A stretch of 64,000 nt of DNA from Pannonibacter sp. SL95 (GTDB taxonomy: Bacteria > Pseudomonadota > Alphaproteobacteria > Rhizobiales > Stappiaceae), in contig NZ_JAPPRC010000006.1 in the NCBI RefSeq assembly GCF_026672425.1, forward strand, positions 1,364,001 to 1,428,000, in the 5' to 3' direction. Made by a program: the position numbers and the translations under genes. Below, piece after piece: positions 38,882-47,650 of this stretch. The notes beneath the pieces were generated by a model, which ran no database searches, had not been told where the DNA came from, and saw only the letters and a list, made by a program, of their open reading frames with translations. Each line of letters starts with the position of its first letter. Within the stretch, counting starts at the first letter, position 1.

Positions 38882-40156
38882 CTACGCTTGCGTGGAAGCG
38901 TGCTGCGGCGGTCTTGCTGTCTGGCGCGGACGCCGGTCATACAGCTTGTCGGCCGCGATCAGGCCCCAGGCGAGGCCGATCAGCATGAAGAGGTGGCGCC
39001 AGCGGTCGATGTCGATGACGACGCCGACGAAGACATGCACCAGCAGCACGGCGAAGAGGCACTGGGCGAAGGGCGTCCAGGGGCGGTGCCGGAACATCTG
39101 GCGTCCCAACGCCACAAGCGTCCACAGCATCAGCATCGGCCAGACGATACCGCCGAGCCAGCCATAGGCGGTGAAGGCCTTCATGTAGACGTTGTGCTCG
39201 TCTTCGGGGAAGTACTTGTTGAACTCAAGCGGCCCAAGGCCCAGCGGGCGTTCCATCGCCATTTCGAAGCCGAGGCTGTAGCGGGCAAAGCGGCCGAGAC
39301 GGGCGCTGTCATATGGCTGCACCAGCTTGGCCCGCTGCTCGAACATGTCCGCGACCTGATCGATCGACAAGGCCGCCACAAGCAGGACCACAACACCAAG
39401 GACGCCGGCGCCTGCCAGTAGCACGAGGCGCAACCGCCGTGCCGGCCGTTGCTCGTTGACAAGGAGCAGCGCGTAGAGAACGACGCCCGCGACAGCCAGC
39501 ATGCCCCAGGCCCCGCGCGAGAAGGACAGGAAGACACCCAGCACCAGCACCGGCAGCACGACCAGCGCAAGACCCCAGGCCGAGGGGGGGCTCGTCATCA
39601 GACGGCGCAGCAGCAGCAGTGTTGGCAGCAGGAGGAACGGACCGAAGACGTTCGGGTCCTGGAACGTGCCCTTGGCGCGGTCATTGAGGGTGAAGAGCTC
39701 GCCGCCGGGAATGAGATTGAAAAAGCCGACTATGCCAAGTAAAGCGCAAAAGAAGGCGCTTGCGATGTATGCCCGCTCGATAATCTCGATCCGGACCGGC
39801 CGCTCGCTGACCAGGGCAGCGTAGAACATGGCCGTGGCGCCAAGAAAAGCTGAAATTGCCATGTGCATGGCACCAGCCGGCAGGTCGCGGGCGAAGGGCA
39901 CTGCCATGATGCCACCGGCCATGAATAGCAGCAGCAACACCATCATCGGCCCGATCTCGCGGCGGAATTTCAGTCCGGCCAGCAGCCAGATGACCATCAG
40001 CAGCGCCACCAGCAGCTCATAGGGCGCAGGTTCGGCGATAACAAAGCCGCCAAGGAATACCGCCAGCCACAGGGCCGCATCGCCGAGCCGGCGGAGGGGC
40101 AGGCCCCGACCGCTCAGGAGCCCGGCAGGCGCGGCCGCTGTGAGGGCGTCGCTCAA
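38882..40156 (-). CDS. O-antigen ligase/Wzy-type polysaccharide polymerase
   Basis: Polytopic membrane protein of 424 residues with about ten hydrophobic segments. The long periplasmic-type loop (DMFEQRAKLVQPYDSARLGR to GPLEFNKYFPEDEHNVYMK) contains the conserved H-N pair of the WaaL/Wzy superfamily. The start is TTG at 40156, overlapping the phosphoglycosyltransferase stop as TTGA. It is the last gene of the minus-strand polysaccharide operon. Polymerase is favoured over ligase because of its neighbours. Confidence 0.87.
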   Translation of the reverse strand: MSDALTAAAPAGLLSGRGLPLRRLGDAALWLAVFLGGFVIAEPAPYELLVALLMVIWLLAGLKFRREIGPMMVLLLLFMAGGIMAVPFARDLPAGAMHMAISAFLGATAMFYAALVSERPVRIEIIERAYIASAFFCALLGIVGFFNLIPGGELFTLNDRAKGTFQDPNVFGPFLLLPTLLLLRRLMTSPPSAWGLALVVLPVLVLGVFLSFSRGAWGMLAVAGVVLYALLLVNEQRPARRLRLVLLAGAGVLGVVVLLVAALSIDQVADMFEQRAKLVQPYDSARLGRFARYSLGFEMAMERPLGLGPLEFNKYFPEDEHNVYMKAFTAYGWLGGIVWPMLMLWTLVALGRQMFRHRPWTPFAQCLFAVLLVHVFVGVVIDIDRWRHLFMLIGLAWGLIAADKLYDRRPRQTARPPQHASTQA

Positions 40157-41775
40157 TACGCGTTCTCCGTGTTGAGCAGGCGCGCCGGCGTCAGGGCAAG
40201 GATCTTGATGTCGAACAGGATCGACCAGTTCTCGATGTAGTAGAGGTCGAACTCAACACGCTTCTGGATCTTTTCCTGCGTGTCGACTTCGCCGCGCCAG
40301 CCGTTGATCTGGGCCCAGCCCGTGACACCCGGCTTCACCTTGTGACGGGCGAAGTAGCCGTAGACGACCTCATCCCAGGTCTGGTCATTGGTGTGGGCGT
40401 TGACAGCATGGGGGCGCGGGCCGACCAGCGACAGCGTGCCGGCAATGACGTTGAAGAGCTGCGGCAGTTCATCGATGGACGTGCGGCGGATGAAACGGCC
40501 GACCTTGGTCACGCGCGGATCGCCCTTGGTCACGACCTTCTTGGCCGCCGGATCGGCCATGTCGTTGTACATCGAGCGGAACTTCAGCACGTCGATGATC
40601 TCGTTGTTGAAGCCGTAGCGCTTCTGACGGAACAGCACCGGCCCCTTGCTGTCGAGCTTGATGGCAATGGCCGTGGCCAGCATCACCGGCGACAGGGCAA
40701 CGATGGCAAGGCTGGCAACCACCACATCGAACACGCGCTTGGCGACCATGTCCCAGTCGGTGATCGGCTTTTCGACCACGTCGACGAAGGGAACCGTGCC
40801 GATGAAGGACGAGCCACGGGTGCGGAAGCGCATCTTGTCGGTGTGGGCGGACAGGCGGATGTCGATGGGCAGGACCCAGAGCTTGCGCAGCAGCTCGAGG
40901 ACGCGCTGTTCGGCCCGCAGCGGGATGCAGACGATCAGCATGTCGATGCGGGCGCGGCGGGCAAATTCCACCAGCGCATCAATGTTGCCGAGCTTCGGGT
41001 AGCCGGCGACAACGGCCGGCGAGCGGTCATTGGCGCGATCATCGAAGATGCCGCAGATGCGGATGTCGTTGTCTTTCTGCGATTCCAGCTCGTGAATGAG
41101 ATCGGCCGCCGCCGTGCCGCCGCCAACGATCACCGCGCGGCGTTCCAGCCGGCCGTTGGCCATCCAGCGCCGCACCAGGCGCGACAGGATGAAGCGCCCG
41201 CTCAGCAATGCGCCAAGCCCGGCCGCATACCAGGCACCGAATGCGGCAGCGGGAATGGATGCGGTCAGGGGCGTGGTGGCGATGGCGATGGCGAACATCG
41301 CGAAGACAAGCGTCCAGCCACCGGCCACGCGGCCAGCCTGAGCCAGTCCGGCCCGCATCACGGGCACCTGATAGCAGTCAAAGGCATGGAAGAAGGCAAG
41401 GGCGGAGACCAGCGCCACGCCGAGGAGCAGCAGCATCAGCCCGGGAGACGCAAGTCCTGACCCGACGAGGGCAAGCACTGCAAGCCCGGTTCCGACGACC
41501 AGACCACCATCGATCAGGCGGACGACGCCTTCCAGCACCGGTTGCGACAGCCCGTCAGAGCGCAGGCTGTCAGCGATGCGCAGCGCATCGGCCGACATCG
41601 ACGGCTGCGACTGGGCCGGGCGAATGACCGCGTCACCGGAGGTGCTGCGGCGCAACTCGTCAGCGAGCCGCTGGCGCAGGGCCTCGGCGTCCTCGACAGT
41701 CGCAGCTTCGGCGGTGTCGGTCGGTGCCGGATTGGTGGAAGCGGGCAAAGACTGGTCGGCGGGCATGGCAATCAT
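40153..41775 (-). CDS. Undecaprenyl-phosphate hexose-1-phosphate transferase (WcaJ/HfsE-like)
   Basis: Starts repeat-unit assembly by placing a hexose-1-phosphate on undecaprenyl phosphate. It is 540 residues: a disordered N-terminus, four or so membrane segments, a Rossmann-like CoA-binding_3 domain (RRAVIVGGGTAAADLIHEL), a fifth membrane segment, and the C-terminal catalytic domain with KRVFDVVVASLAIVALSP, DSKGPVLFRQKRYG, RFIRRTSIDELPQL and NVIAGTLSLVGPRPHA. It overlaps the GT4 stop by four bases (ATGA). Confidence 0.93.
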   Translation of the reverse strand: MIAMPADQSLPASTNPAPTDTAEAATVEDAEALRQRLADELRRSTSGDAVIRPAQSQPSMSADALRIADSLRSDGLSQPVLEGVVRLIDGGLVVGTGLAVLALVGSGLASPGLMLLLLGVALVSALAFFHAFDCYQVPVMRAGLAQAGRVAGGWTLVFAMFAIAIATTPLTASIPAAAFGAWYAAGLGALLSGRFILSRLVRRWMANGRLERRAVIVGGGTAAADLIHELESQKDNDIRICGIFDDRANDRSPAVVAGYPKLGNIDALVEFARRARIDMLIVCIPLRAEQRVLELLRKLWVLPIDIRLSAHTDKMRFRTRGSSFIGTVPFVDVVEKPITDWDMVAKRVFDVVVASLAIVALSPVMLATAIAIKLDSKGPVLFRQKRYGFNNEIIDVLKFRSMYNDMADPAAKKVVTKGDPRVTKVGRFIRRTSIDELPQLFNVIAGTLSLVGPRPHAVNAHTNDQTWDEVVYGYFARHKVKPGVTGWAQINGWRGEVDTQEKIQKRVEFDLYYIENWSILFDIKILALTPARLLNTENAY

Positions 41776-43001
41776 GGCTTGCTCGGTCTGGCTAAAACGG
41801 ATTTGGGCTGGGAATGCTTGGCAAGGGCAGGAACCGGTGCGACCGCCTCGAACGGATGCGGGTCCTGTCCTCGCAGCGCAAGGTAGAGATCGGTGATGCT
41901 GCCGGCCATTGTTGTGGCCGAGAATCGGTCCGCCATGGCGTGGCGGAGGTCACGGGCGAGGGCCCGGGCCAAGTCGGGTGCGTCCAGCATCTCGTCCATG
42001 GCTGTGGCCAGGCGGTGGCTGTCGCCTGGCTCGACCAGGCGACCGGCATGGCGGCCAAACACCTCCGGAATGCCACCGACGCGCGTAGCGATCAGCGGAA
42101 CTTCCGCCGCCATCGCCTCCAGAACGATATAGGGCATGGCCTCGGCCCGGGACGGGACGACCAGGGCGCGACCCATTTCGAAGGCCGTGCGTGCGGGCAG
42201 GGCACCGAGAAATGCGATGCACTCGCCAAGACCAAGCTCCGCGATCATCCGTTCGTAGCGCGGACGGTCCGGCCCTTCGCCGACAATATAGGCTGTCACC
42301 GGCTCGGCCCGGCGCAGGCCGAGATTGTAGATCGCCTCGATGAACAGGTCCGGGCCCTTCAGGTCGCGCAGCATGCCGACATAGATGAAGTCGCGCGCGT
42401 CTTCACGCGGCCGGACCGGCTCGAACTCGCTTTCATTGAGGCCGTTGTAAATCACGCGGACCGGGGCATGCGGACGCATGACCTTGGTTTCATAGGCGGC
42501 GCGCTCATACTCGGACACGAAGACCAGTCCGTCCGTCAGGCGGGACTGGATCCGTTCGAGCAGATGATAGACGCGGCCTTCAAAGCGGTGCGGGTCATAA
42601 TGCAGGCTGCCGCCGTGGGCGCAGTAGATGCGCTGGACGTCGCGGCCCTGCAGGCGCAGCAGGCTGCCGATGATGCGGACATAGGCGCCGCCCTTGGCGC
42701 CATGACCATGCAGGACATCGGGTTCCAGAGCCTTCACGCTGCGATAGAGCGCCAGAGCGCCCGACAGATCCTTGACTGTCAGATGGCGCTCGATGGCAAA
42801 CCGCGTGATGCCTAGCGTGAGATGGGGTCGGATACGTTCCAGGATGGCAACGTCGAAATCGGAGCCGGTCGTGGAATCACAGACGACACCGACAGAGTGG
42901 CCAGCTTTCGCCTGGGCAATCGCCAGATCGTGGATATGACGGATCGTTCCTCCCACGGGCGAGCGCACGCAGTGGATGATCCGCAAAGGGTGCGGACTCA
43001 T
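41772..43001 (-). CDS. Glycosyltransferase family 4
   Basis: GT-B-fold glycosyltransferase of 409 residues. The N-terminal domain shows RIIHCVRSPVGGTIRHIHDL and LHGHGAKGGAYVRI. The C-terminal nucleotide-sugar domain shows FIYVGMLRDLKGPDLFIEAI, VPSRAEAMPYIVLEAMA (E-x7-E motif) and TRVGGIPEVF. Donor and acceptor are unknown. It is the first gene of a three-gene overlapping operon and lies 106 nt after the exporter gene on the same strand. Confidence 0.93.
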   Translation of the reverse strand: MSPHPLRIIHCVRSPVGGTIRHIHDLAIAQAKAGHSVGVVCDSTTGSDFDVAILERIRPHLTLGITRFAIERHLTVKDLSGALALYRSVKALEPDVLHGHGAKGGAYVRIIGSLLRLQGRDVQRIYCAHGGSLHYDPHRFEGRVYHLLERIQSRLTDGLVFVSEYERAAYETKVMRPHAPVRVIYNGLNESEFEPVRPREDARDFIYVGMLRDLKGPDLFIEAIYNLGLRRAEPVTAYIVGEGPDRPRYERMIAELGLGECIAFLGALPARTAFEMGRALVVPSRAEAMPYIVLEAMAAEVPLIATRVGGIPEVFGRHAGRLVEPGDSHRLATAMDEMLDAPDLARALARDLRHAMADRFSATTMAGSITDLYLALRGQDPHPFEAVAPVPALAKHSQPKSVLARPSKP

Positions 43002-43107
43002 GACAAAACTCCCTGTCAGTCGCCCGGGCTTCTTTTTTGAGCCTGTGGCGCCAACAGGGAGAACCCTAGCAGGACAGGATGAGTCCCCGGTTAATCCGGG
43101 TCCGCAA

Positions 43108-43668
43108 TCAGAACAGACGTTCGCGGATGTAGATGGTGTCGCCCGGGCGGACAGGGTCCGTAATCGGGACGCGTCCGTTCAGAATTTCACCGTTGATCTG
43201 GCGAGTGATGTCGGCACCGGCCTGTTCGGCACGCGGCGAGAAGCCACCAGCCGTTGCAATGGCGTTCTGTACAGTCATGCCAGCGACATAGGGATATTGC
43301 CCCGAAGCCTGGACCTCACCCATGACGAAGATCGGACGGTATTGCTCCACCTCGACGGAGACGTCCGGATCGCGCAGGAAGCCCTTGCGCAGAGACGCAG
43401 CAATGGCGCCGGCAAGTTCCTGTTGCGTCTTGCCGCGCGCGGCCACATTGCCGACCAGTGGCATTGAAATATATCCTGCCTGGTCAACAACATAGGTATT
43501 GCTGAGATCGGGTTGCCCGAACACGATCACGCGCAGGCGGTCGCTTGAATCAAGCCGGTAGGGCTGCGTCAGGATCTCATGGAAGGCAGAAGGCGGACGC
43601 TTGTATCCGCTGCATCCGGCGAGCGCGAGCGCGATGGCAAGAAAGACAAGCGGGCGGGCAAGCATCAT
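43108..43668 (-). CDS. Polysaccharide export lipoprotein (Wza/HfsD-like)
   Basis: Outer-membrane polysaccharide exporter subunit of the short type, 186 residues. Signal peptide and lipobox LALAGC at residues ~14-19. The Poly_export domain has PYRLDSSDRLRVIVFGQPD and GYISMPLVGNV, then an SLBB-like segment (VMGEVQASGQYPYVAGMTV). It ends RPGDTIYIRERLF. It is divergent from the co-polymerase gene across a CtrA-box intergenic region. Confidence 0.92.
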   Translation of the reverse strand: MMLARPLVFLAIALALAGCSGYKRPPSAFHEILTQPYRLDSSDRLRVIVFGQPDLSNTYVVDQAGYISMPLVGNVAARGKTQQELAGAIAASLRKGFLRDPDVSVEVEQYRPIFVMGEVQASGQYPYVAGMTVQNAIATAGGFSPRAEQAGADITRQINGEILNGRVPITDPVRPGDTIYIRERLF

Positions 43669-43748
43669 CTACTCCTGAACTGGCTAGCCCCAAGTTCGCA
43701 AATCATGGTTAATACGGGGTGAATGGGTTCTTGGTGTATTTTTCCGGG

Positions 43749-43763
43749 TTAATTTAACATTAA
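43749..43763. promoter_or_regulatory. CtrA-type box TTAA-N7-TTAA
   Basis: TTAATTTAACATTAA fits the alphaproteobacterial CtrA consensus exactly. A further TTAA at 43770-43773 (six-base spacing) overlaps the right half. It lies 81 nt from the exporter start and ~100 nt from the co-polymerase start, in AT-rich DNA between divergent genes. Confidence 0.65.
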
Positions 43764-43861
43764 TAAAGATTAATTTCCGAAATCCCGCTTCTGTGTGGGG
43801 TTTAAGGTTTCCCTTACCATGTTTCAGCATAGTCAGGGCGAAGCCTCTCGGAGTTTGTGTG

Positions 43862-46282
43862 ATGAGTTCTAGGCACGACATCTATGAGCCGCAGGACATG
43901 GCCCTGGACCTCGCCGCCCTCATGCGCGCGCTCGGACGGGCACAGCGTTGGCTGTTGCCTCTTGTTCTGGTGGTTGCGGCCAGCGTCTTCTTCGGTCTGC
44001 AGTTTGTGCCAGAGAAATTCACCGGCGAAGCCAAGGTGCTGATCGAAAGCAGTGATGCCCTTGATCCCGGCGTCTCGCGCGGCCCGGAAAACATCCGCGC
44101 GCTGCTGGACGGGGAGGGGATTACCAGCCAGGTCCAGCTGCTCAGCTCGGTTGATCTCGCGCGCCGCGTGGCGCAGCGTCTTGATCTTGTCTCCGTGCCC
44201 GAATTCAAGGCGTCCGGCTCGGCCGGGGTGCTGCAACAGGCGCTGGCGCTCCTCGGTCTTGCCTCGGACCCGTCCCGTGTGTCCCCGGAAGAGCGCGTCC
44301 TCAAGCACTACTTCCGCAACCTTGATGTCTACCGGCTCGAAGGGTCCCGCGTCATTGCCGTCGAGTATGTGTCGCAAAACCCGGAGCTGGCCGCGCAGGT
44401 CGCCAACACTGTCGTCGACGAATACATCCAGATGCAGTCGCTGGCCAAGCGCCAGAGCCAGGAAGTCGCTGCCGGCGCCCTGCAGCCGCAGATCGCCCGC
44501 CTGAGCCAGGAAGTCCAGGTCGCCCGCAAGGCGGTGGAAGACTTCCGCGCCCGCGCCGACCTGCTGACGGGCACCGACAATCGCACCCTCAACCAGATGC
44601 AATTGTCGGAAATCAGCACCGAACAGTCGGCGGCCCAGGCCGCTGCTGCCGAAGCTGATGCCAAGGCACGTCAGCTGCGTCAGTTGCTGGCCTCCGGCGG
44701 CTCGCTGGAAAGTGCCAGCGAGGTGCTCAATTCGGGCCTGATCCAGCGCCTGCGAGAACGGCAGGTCGAACTCCAGTCGCGCATTGCCGAGCTGTCGACC
44801 ACGTTGCTGCCCGGCCACCCGCAGCTGAAGGCGTTGTCTTCACAGCTCGCCGACTATGACCAGCAGCTGCGCGGCGAGGCGCGCAAGATCCTTGCCGGGC
44901 TGGAGAATGACGCGCTTGTTGCCAAGCAGCAGGCGGCCGCGCTGGCCTTGCGCGTTGATGAACTGAAGGAAGCGGCCGCGCGGTCCAATTCCGACCAGGT
45001 TCGCCTGCGGGAACTGGAGCGCGAGGCTGACGCCAAGGCGGCACAGCTCGACGGGCTGATCGCCAGCTATCGCAACACGGACACCAGCCTCAATGCGGAA
45101 TCGCTTCCAGCTGACGCCCGTGTGATTTCACGCGCGGGCGTGCCGATTGAGCCCTCATCCCCGAAGGTGCTGGTGTTCACCATCGCGGCCACGCTTGCGA
45201 CCTTCGTGCTTGGCTGCGCGATTGTCGTGATGCGCGAGTTCCTGAGCGGTGAGGCATTGCGCCCGATCCAGCCGGTTGAAACCTATGCTGCGCCGGTGGA
45301 AGTTGCCCGTCCGACGGTTCTCGATGAAGACCGCGATGTGTCAGCGCGGCTTGCACCAGTTGCCTCCTCGCTTGTCGACGATAGCGACGATGAGGACGAG
45401 GCTGACGAGACACTTGACGAGGCACCGCGAAACTCTGCTGCAGTGATCGACGCGCCTGCCCGCCCAGCTCCGTCTGCAAGCCGTGACGCTGTGCGCGAGG
45501 CACGCCATTCCGCGCACGCACCTGACATCGAGGACATCGAGCCGGCACCGTCGCTGCGCGAGGAACGCAGCATCCGCCGTGCGCTGGATCAGGCAGCCCG
45601 CCGGATCGAACGGCTCAGCGAAAGCGTTGCCATGCCCGATCTGCTGCGCGCTGCAACCGAACCGAAGCCTGAGCCTGCCGCAATGTCAGCCGCCGCCAAG
45701 GCCGCCGGGGCTGAAGACAAGCGCGGCGCCAGGACCTCCGTCCGCGAGCCCGCGCGCCCGGCGACAGCCCCGCGCCGTACGGTGATTGTCAGTGCGGCCG
45801 AGCCGGATCTGTCGCATCAGCTCGCCTTCGATATGGCACGCCAGTCGGCTGACGACGGCGAGATGTCCCTGTTGATGGAAGTGTTCCCGGACAGTGATGA
45901 TCCGGCGGCAGCTGCCGGCTTCTCGGATCTTGTCGCGGCGGATGCCTCGTTCTCGTCGGTCATCTACCGCGATGCCGGCTCGCGGGCGCACATCATCGAG
46001 GCCGGTCGTCTGCCGCTGGCCAATGCCGATGTCGATCCGCGCCGCTTCGCGCTGGTGCTGGATGCGATCGACGCGACCTATGACCGGATCGTCATTGACC
46101 TCGGCCGTTACCGCGCTTCGGCAGCCGCTGCCGAGGTGCTGGCCTATGCGGATGAGGTGATTGTTGCCAGCCGCAATGGCGTGGCGGCGGTGCGGCTTGC
46201 CGAGGTCCTCGACCTGATTTCCGACCAGACCGAGGGCGATGTCATCGTCCGCCGCGTTGGTGGAACCTCGAAGGCGGCCTGA
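43862..46282 (+). CDS. Wzc/HfsA-like polysaccharide co-polymerase with degenerate kinase domain
   Basis: Inner-membrane chain-length/export protein, 806 residues from ATG 43862. Wzz domain: first membrane helix (WLLPLVLVVAASVFFGLQF), a long coiled-coil periplasmic part, and a second helix near residues 425-450. A long acidic, Ala/Pro-rich linker follows (DDSDDEDEADETLDE). The last ~170 residues resemble a tyrosine-kinase fold, but where Walker A is expected it reads VIVSAAEPDLSHQ. The later RIVIDLG resembles Walker B. There is no C-terminal Tyr cluster. ATPase activity is therefore unlikely. Confidence 0.88.
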   Translation: MSSRHDIYEPQDMALDLAALMRALGRAQRWLLPLVLVVAASVFFGLQFVPEKFTGEAKVLIESSDALDPGVSRGPENIRALLDGEGITSQVQLLSSVDLARRVAQRLDLVSVPEFKASGSAGVLQQALALLGLASDPSRVSPEERVLKHYFRNLDVYRLEGSRVIAVEYVSQNPELAAQVANTVVDEYIQMQSLAKRQSQEVAAGALQPQIARLSQEVQVARKAVEDFRARADLLTGTDNRTLNQMQLSEISTEQSAAQAAAAEADAKARQLRQLLASGGSLESASEVLNSGLIQRLRERQVELQSRIAELSTTLLPGHPQLKALSSQLADYDQQLRGEARKILAGLENDALVAKQQAAALALRVDELKEAAARSNSDQVRLRELEREADAKAAQLDGLIASYRNTDTSLNAESLPADARVISRAGVPIEPSSPKVLVFTIAATLATFVLGCAIVVMREFLSGEALRPIQPVETYAAPVEVARPTVLDEDRDVSARLAPVASSLVDDSDDEDEADETLDEAPRNSAAVIDAPARPAPSASRDAVREARHSAHAPDIEDIEPAPSLREERSIRRALDQAARRIERLSESVAMPDLLRAATEPKPEPAAMSAAAKAAGAEDKRGARTSVREPARPATAPRRTVIVSAAEPDLSHQLAFDMARQSADDGEMSLLMEVFPDSDDPAAAAGFSDLVAADASFSSVIYRDAGSRAHIIEAGRLPLANADVDPRRFALVLDAIDATYDRIVIDLGRYRASAAAAEVLAYADEVIVASRNGVAAVRLAEVLDLISDQTEGDVIVRRVGGTSKAA

Positions 46283-46352
46283 CGCGATCTGAAGACGATT
46301 GCTGGAGTGCCTGATGGCCTCGCCGGTTCCCCGGCGGGGCCTTTTGCATTCC

Positions 46353-47552
46353 TCAGTCTTCGCTGCGGGCAGCCCATTTGCGCAGGCGCCGGTACAGCGG
46401 CCAGAGGTGCCGTGATGCCCGCACGCGCCGCTTGAGCGCTGCCAGAAGTGTTGCCGACTGCAGCGCCAGATGTCCGCGGGCTGATCTGGCAAAGCCGATA
46501 TCAATGAGCAGCTCCGGATCGGTCCAGGCGTGCTTGTAGCGTTCGTCGCCGAGGCCAAGATCAAGCAGCGTCAGGTCCGGATCCTCGGCGGCGCTGCGGA
46601 TCAGCATGGTCAACAACTGGACGCCGGGGCTGAAGGGGAGGCTGTCATCCTGCGCAATGCTGTTGGCATAGCCGCAGAGCCGGTTGCCAGACCGGCCGGT
46701 GATGTAGGTCGCCCGGATCACGCCCGCGACCTCCAGACCCACGATCTGCAGAACCGGGGGACGCGCTCCGGTCCCACAGAGCGCGGCAAAGAGAGCGGTA
46801 TTCAGTCCCGCATCGGCAAAGACATTCGGAATGCCGCTCGTTCGGGCGCGCGCGTCGCGCTGCGCGGTGAAGACATCCAGAAGCGCCCGGATTTCGTCTG
46901 GCGAGACTGGCTCCACCAGCGACACGGAGCCTAGGCGCGCGAGGCCCTTGGCCTTCTTGTCCAGTTTGCGCCGGGCATCGCGATCATGGCGGCTGCGCAG
47001 CAATGCCTCGTAGGGCTGATCCAGCGGCCCAACATGCACAGCGCTGACACTTGGGCGATGAGGCAGTCCGGCAAGCGGATGCGGCACGCCGTCCAGCATC
47101 GCTGGCACATTCACCAGCCGCACCTGATCGGCCCCGGCGGTTCTTGCCACCTCGTTCAGTGCGCTGGCTACGGCTTGCGCGGGCAAGGCATTCAGGGAAT
47201 CACGGCACCACAGTCCTGGCATCTGGTTGCCATTTGCCGCCCCAAGCCATTCCAGCGTCATGCCAAGCGGGCCGTCGATCCGCGCCAGTGGCCACAGGAA
47301 GACGGGGGTCGTTGCCCGCATCCCGATCACGATCAGCGGCCGGTGTCCGAGCCGGTTGCCGACATGCGTAGACCAGGGAATGAGCCAGTCATGCGCCTGC
47401 GACAAGGCGGGCGTCGCTTGTCGCTCAAAGGCAGTCCATAGCGGTGTTGCCTCAGCGAGGGTTTCAAGGACGCGGAGCGTCAGGGGCGCGTCAGATCCGG
47501 CTGACGCTCTACCGGGGCCAGTCTGGGGACCGGTCAACTCTACCTGTCCCAT
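46353..47552 (-). CDS. FemAB/GNAT-type acyltransferase (HfsK-like)
   Basis: 399-residue protein of the Acetyltransf_6 group (GNAT-fold, FemAB/BioF2-like). Characteristic segments are RDARRKLDKKAKGLARLGSV, a central RALLDVFTAQRDARART, and DLGLGDERYKHAWTDPELL near the C-terminus. In Caulobacter a similar protein, HfsK, modifies holdfast polysaccharide. The frame extends to a TTG at 47588, but that lies in a palindrome; ATG 47552 is chosen. It is divergent from the deacetylase gene. Confidence 0.82.
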   Translation of the reverse strand: MGQVELTGPQTGPGRASAGSDAPLTLRVLETLAEATPLWTAFERQATPALSQAHDWLIPWSTHVGNRLGHRPLIVIGMRATTPVFLWPLARIDGPLGMTLEWLGAANGNQMPGLWCRDSLNALPAQAVASALNEVARTAGADQVRLVNVPAMLDGVPHPLAGLPHRPSVSAVHVGPLDQPYEALLRSRHDRDARRKLDKKAKGLARLGSVSLVEPVSPDEIRALLDVFTAQRDARARTSGIPNVFADAGLNTALFAALCGTGARPPVLQIVGLEVAGVIRATYITGRSGNRLCGYANSIAQDDSLPFSPGVQLLTMLIRSAAEDPDLTLLDLGLGDERYKHAWTDPELLIDIGFARSARGHLALQSATLLAALKRRVRASRHLWPLYRRLRKWAARSED

Positions 47553-47578
47553 CCTTAGCCTTGCCTCCCGATCCCGCA

Positions 47579-47605
47579 ATTGTTGCAATGAAGCATTGCA
47601 ACAAT
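47579..47605. promoter_or_regulatory. Perfect 12-bp-arm palindrome between divergent genes
   Basis: Arms ATTGTTGCAATG and CATTGCAACAAT around AAG. It lies 27 bp upstream of the acyltransferase ATG and 45 bp upstream of the deacetylase ATG. It is likely a regulator-binding site shared by both genes. The cognate regulator was not recognised. Confidence 0.65.
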
Positions 47606-47650
47606 CTCTAAAAAAAGCGTACCTATGCCGGGTTTCAGGATCTTTGATGA

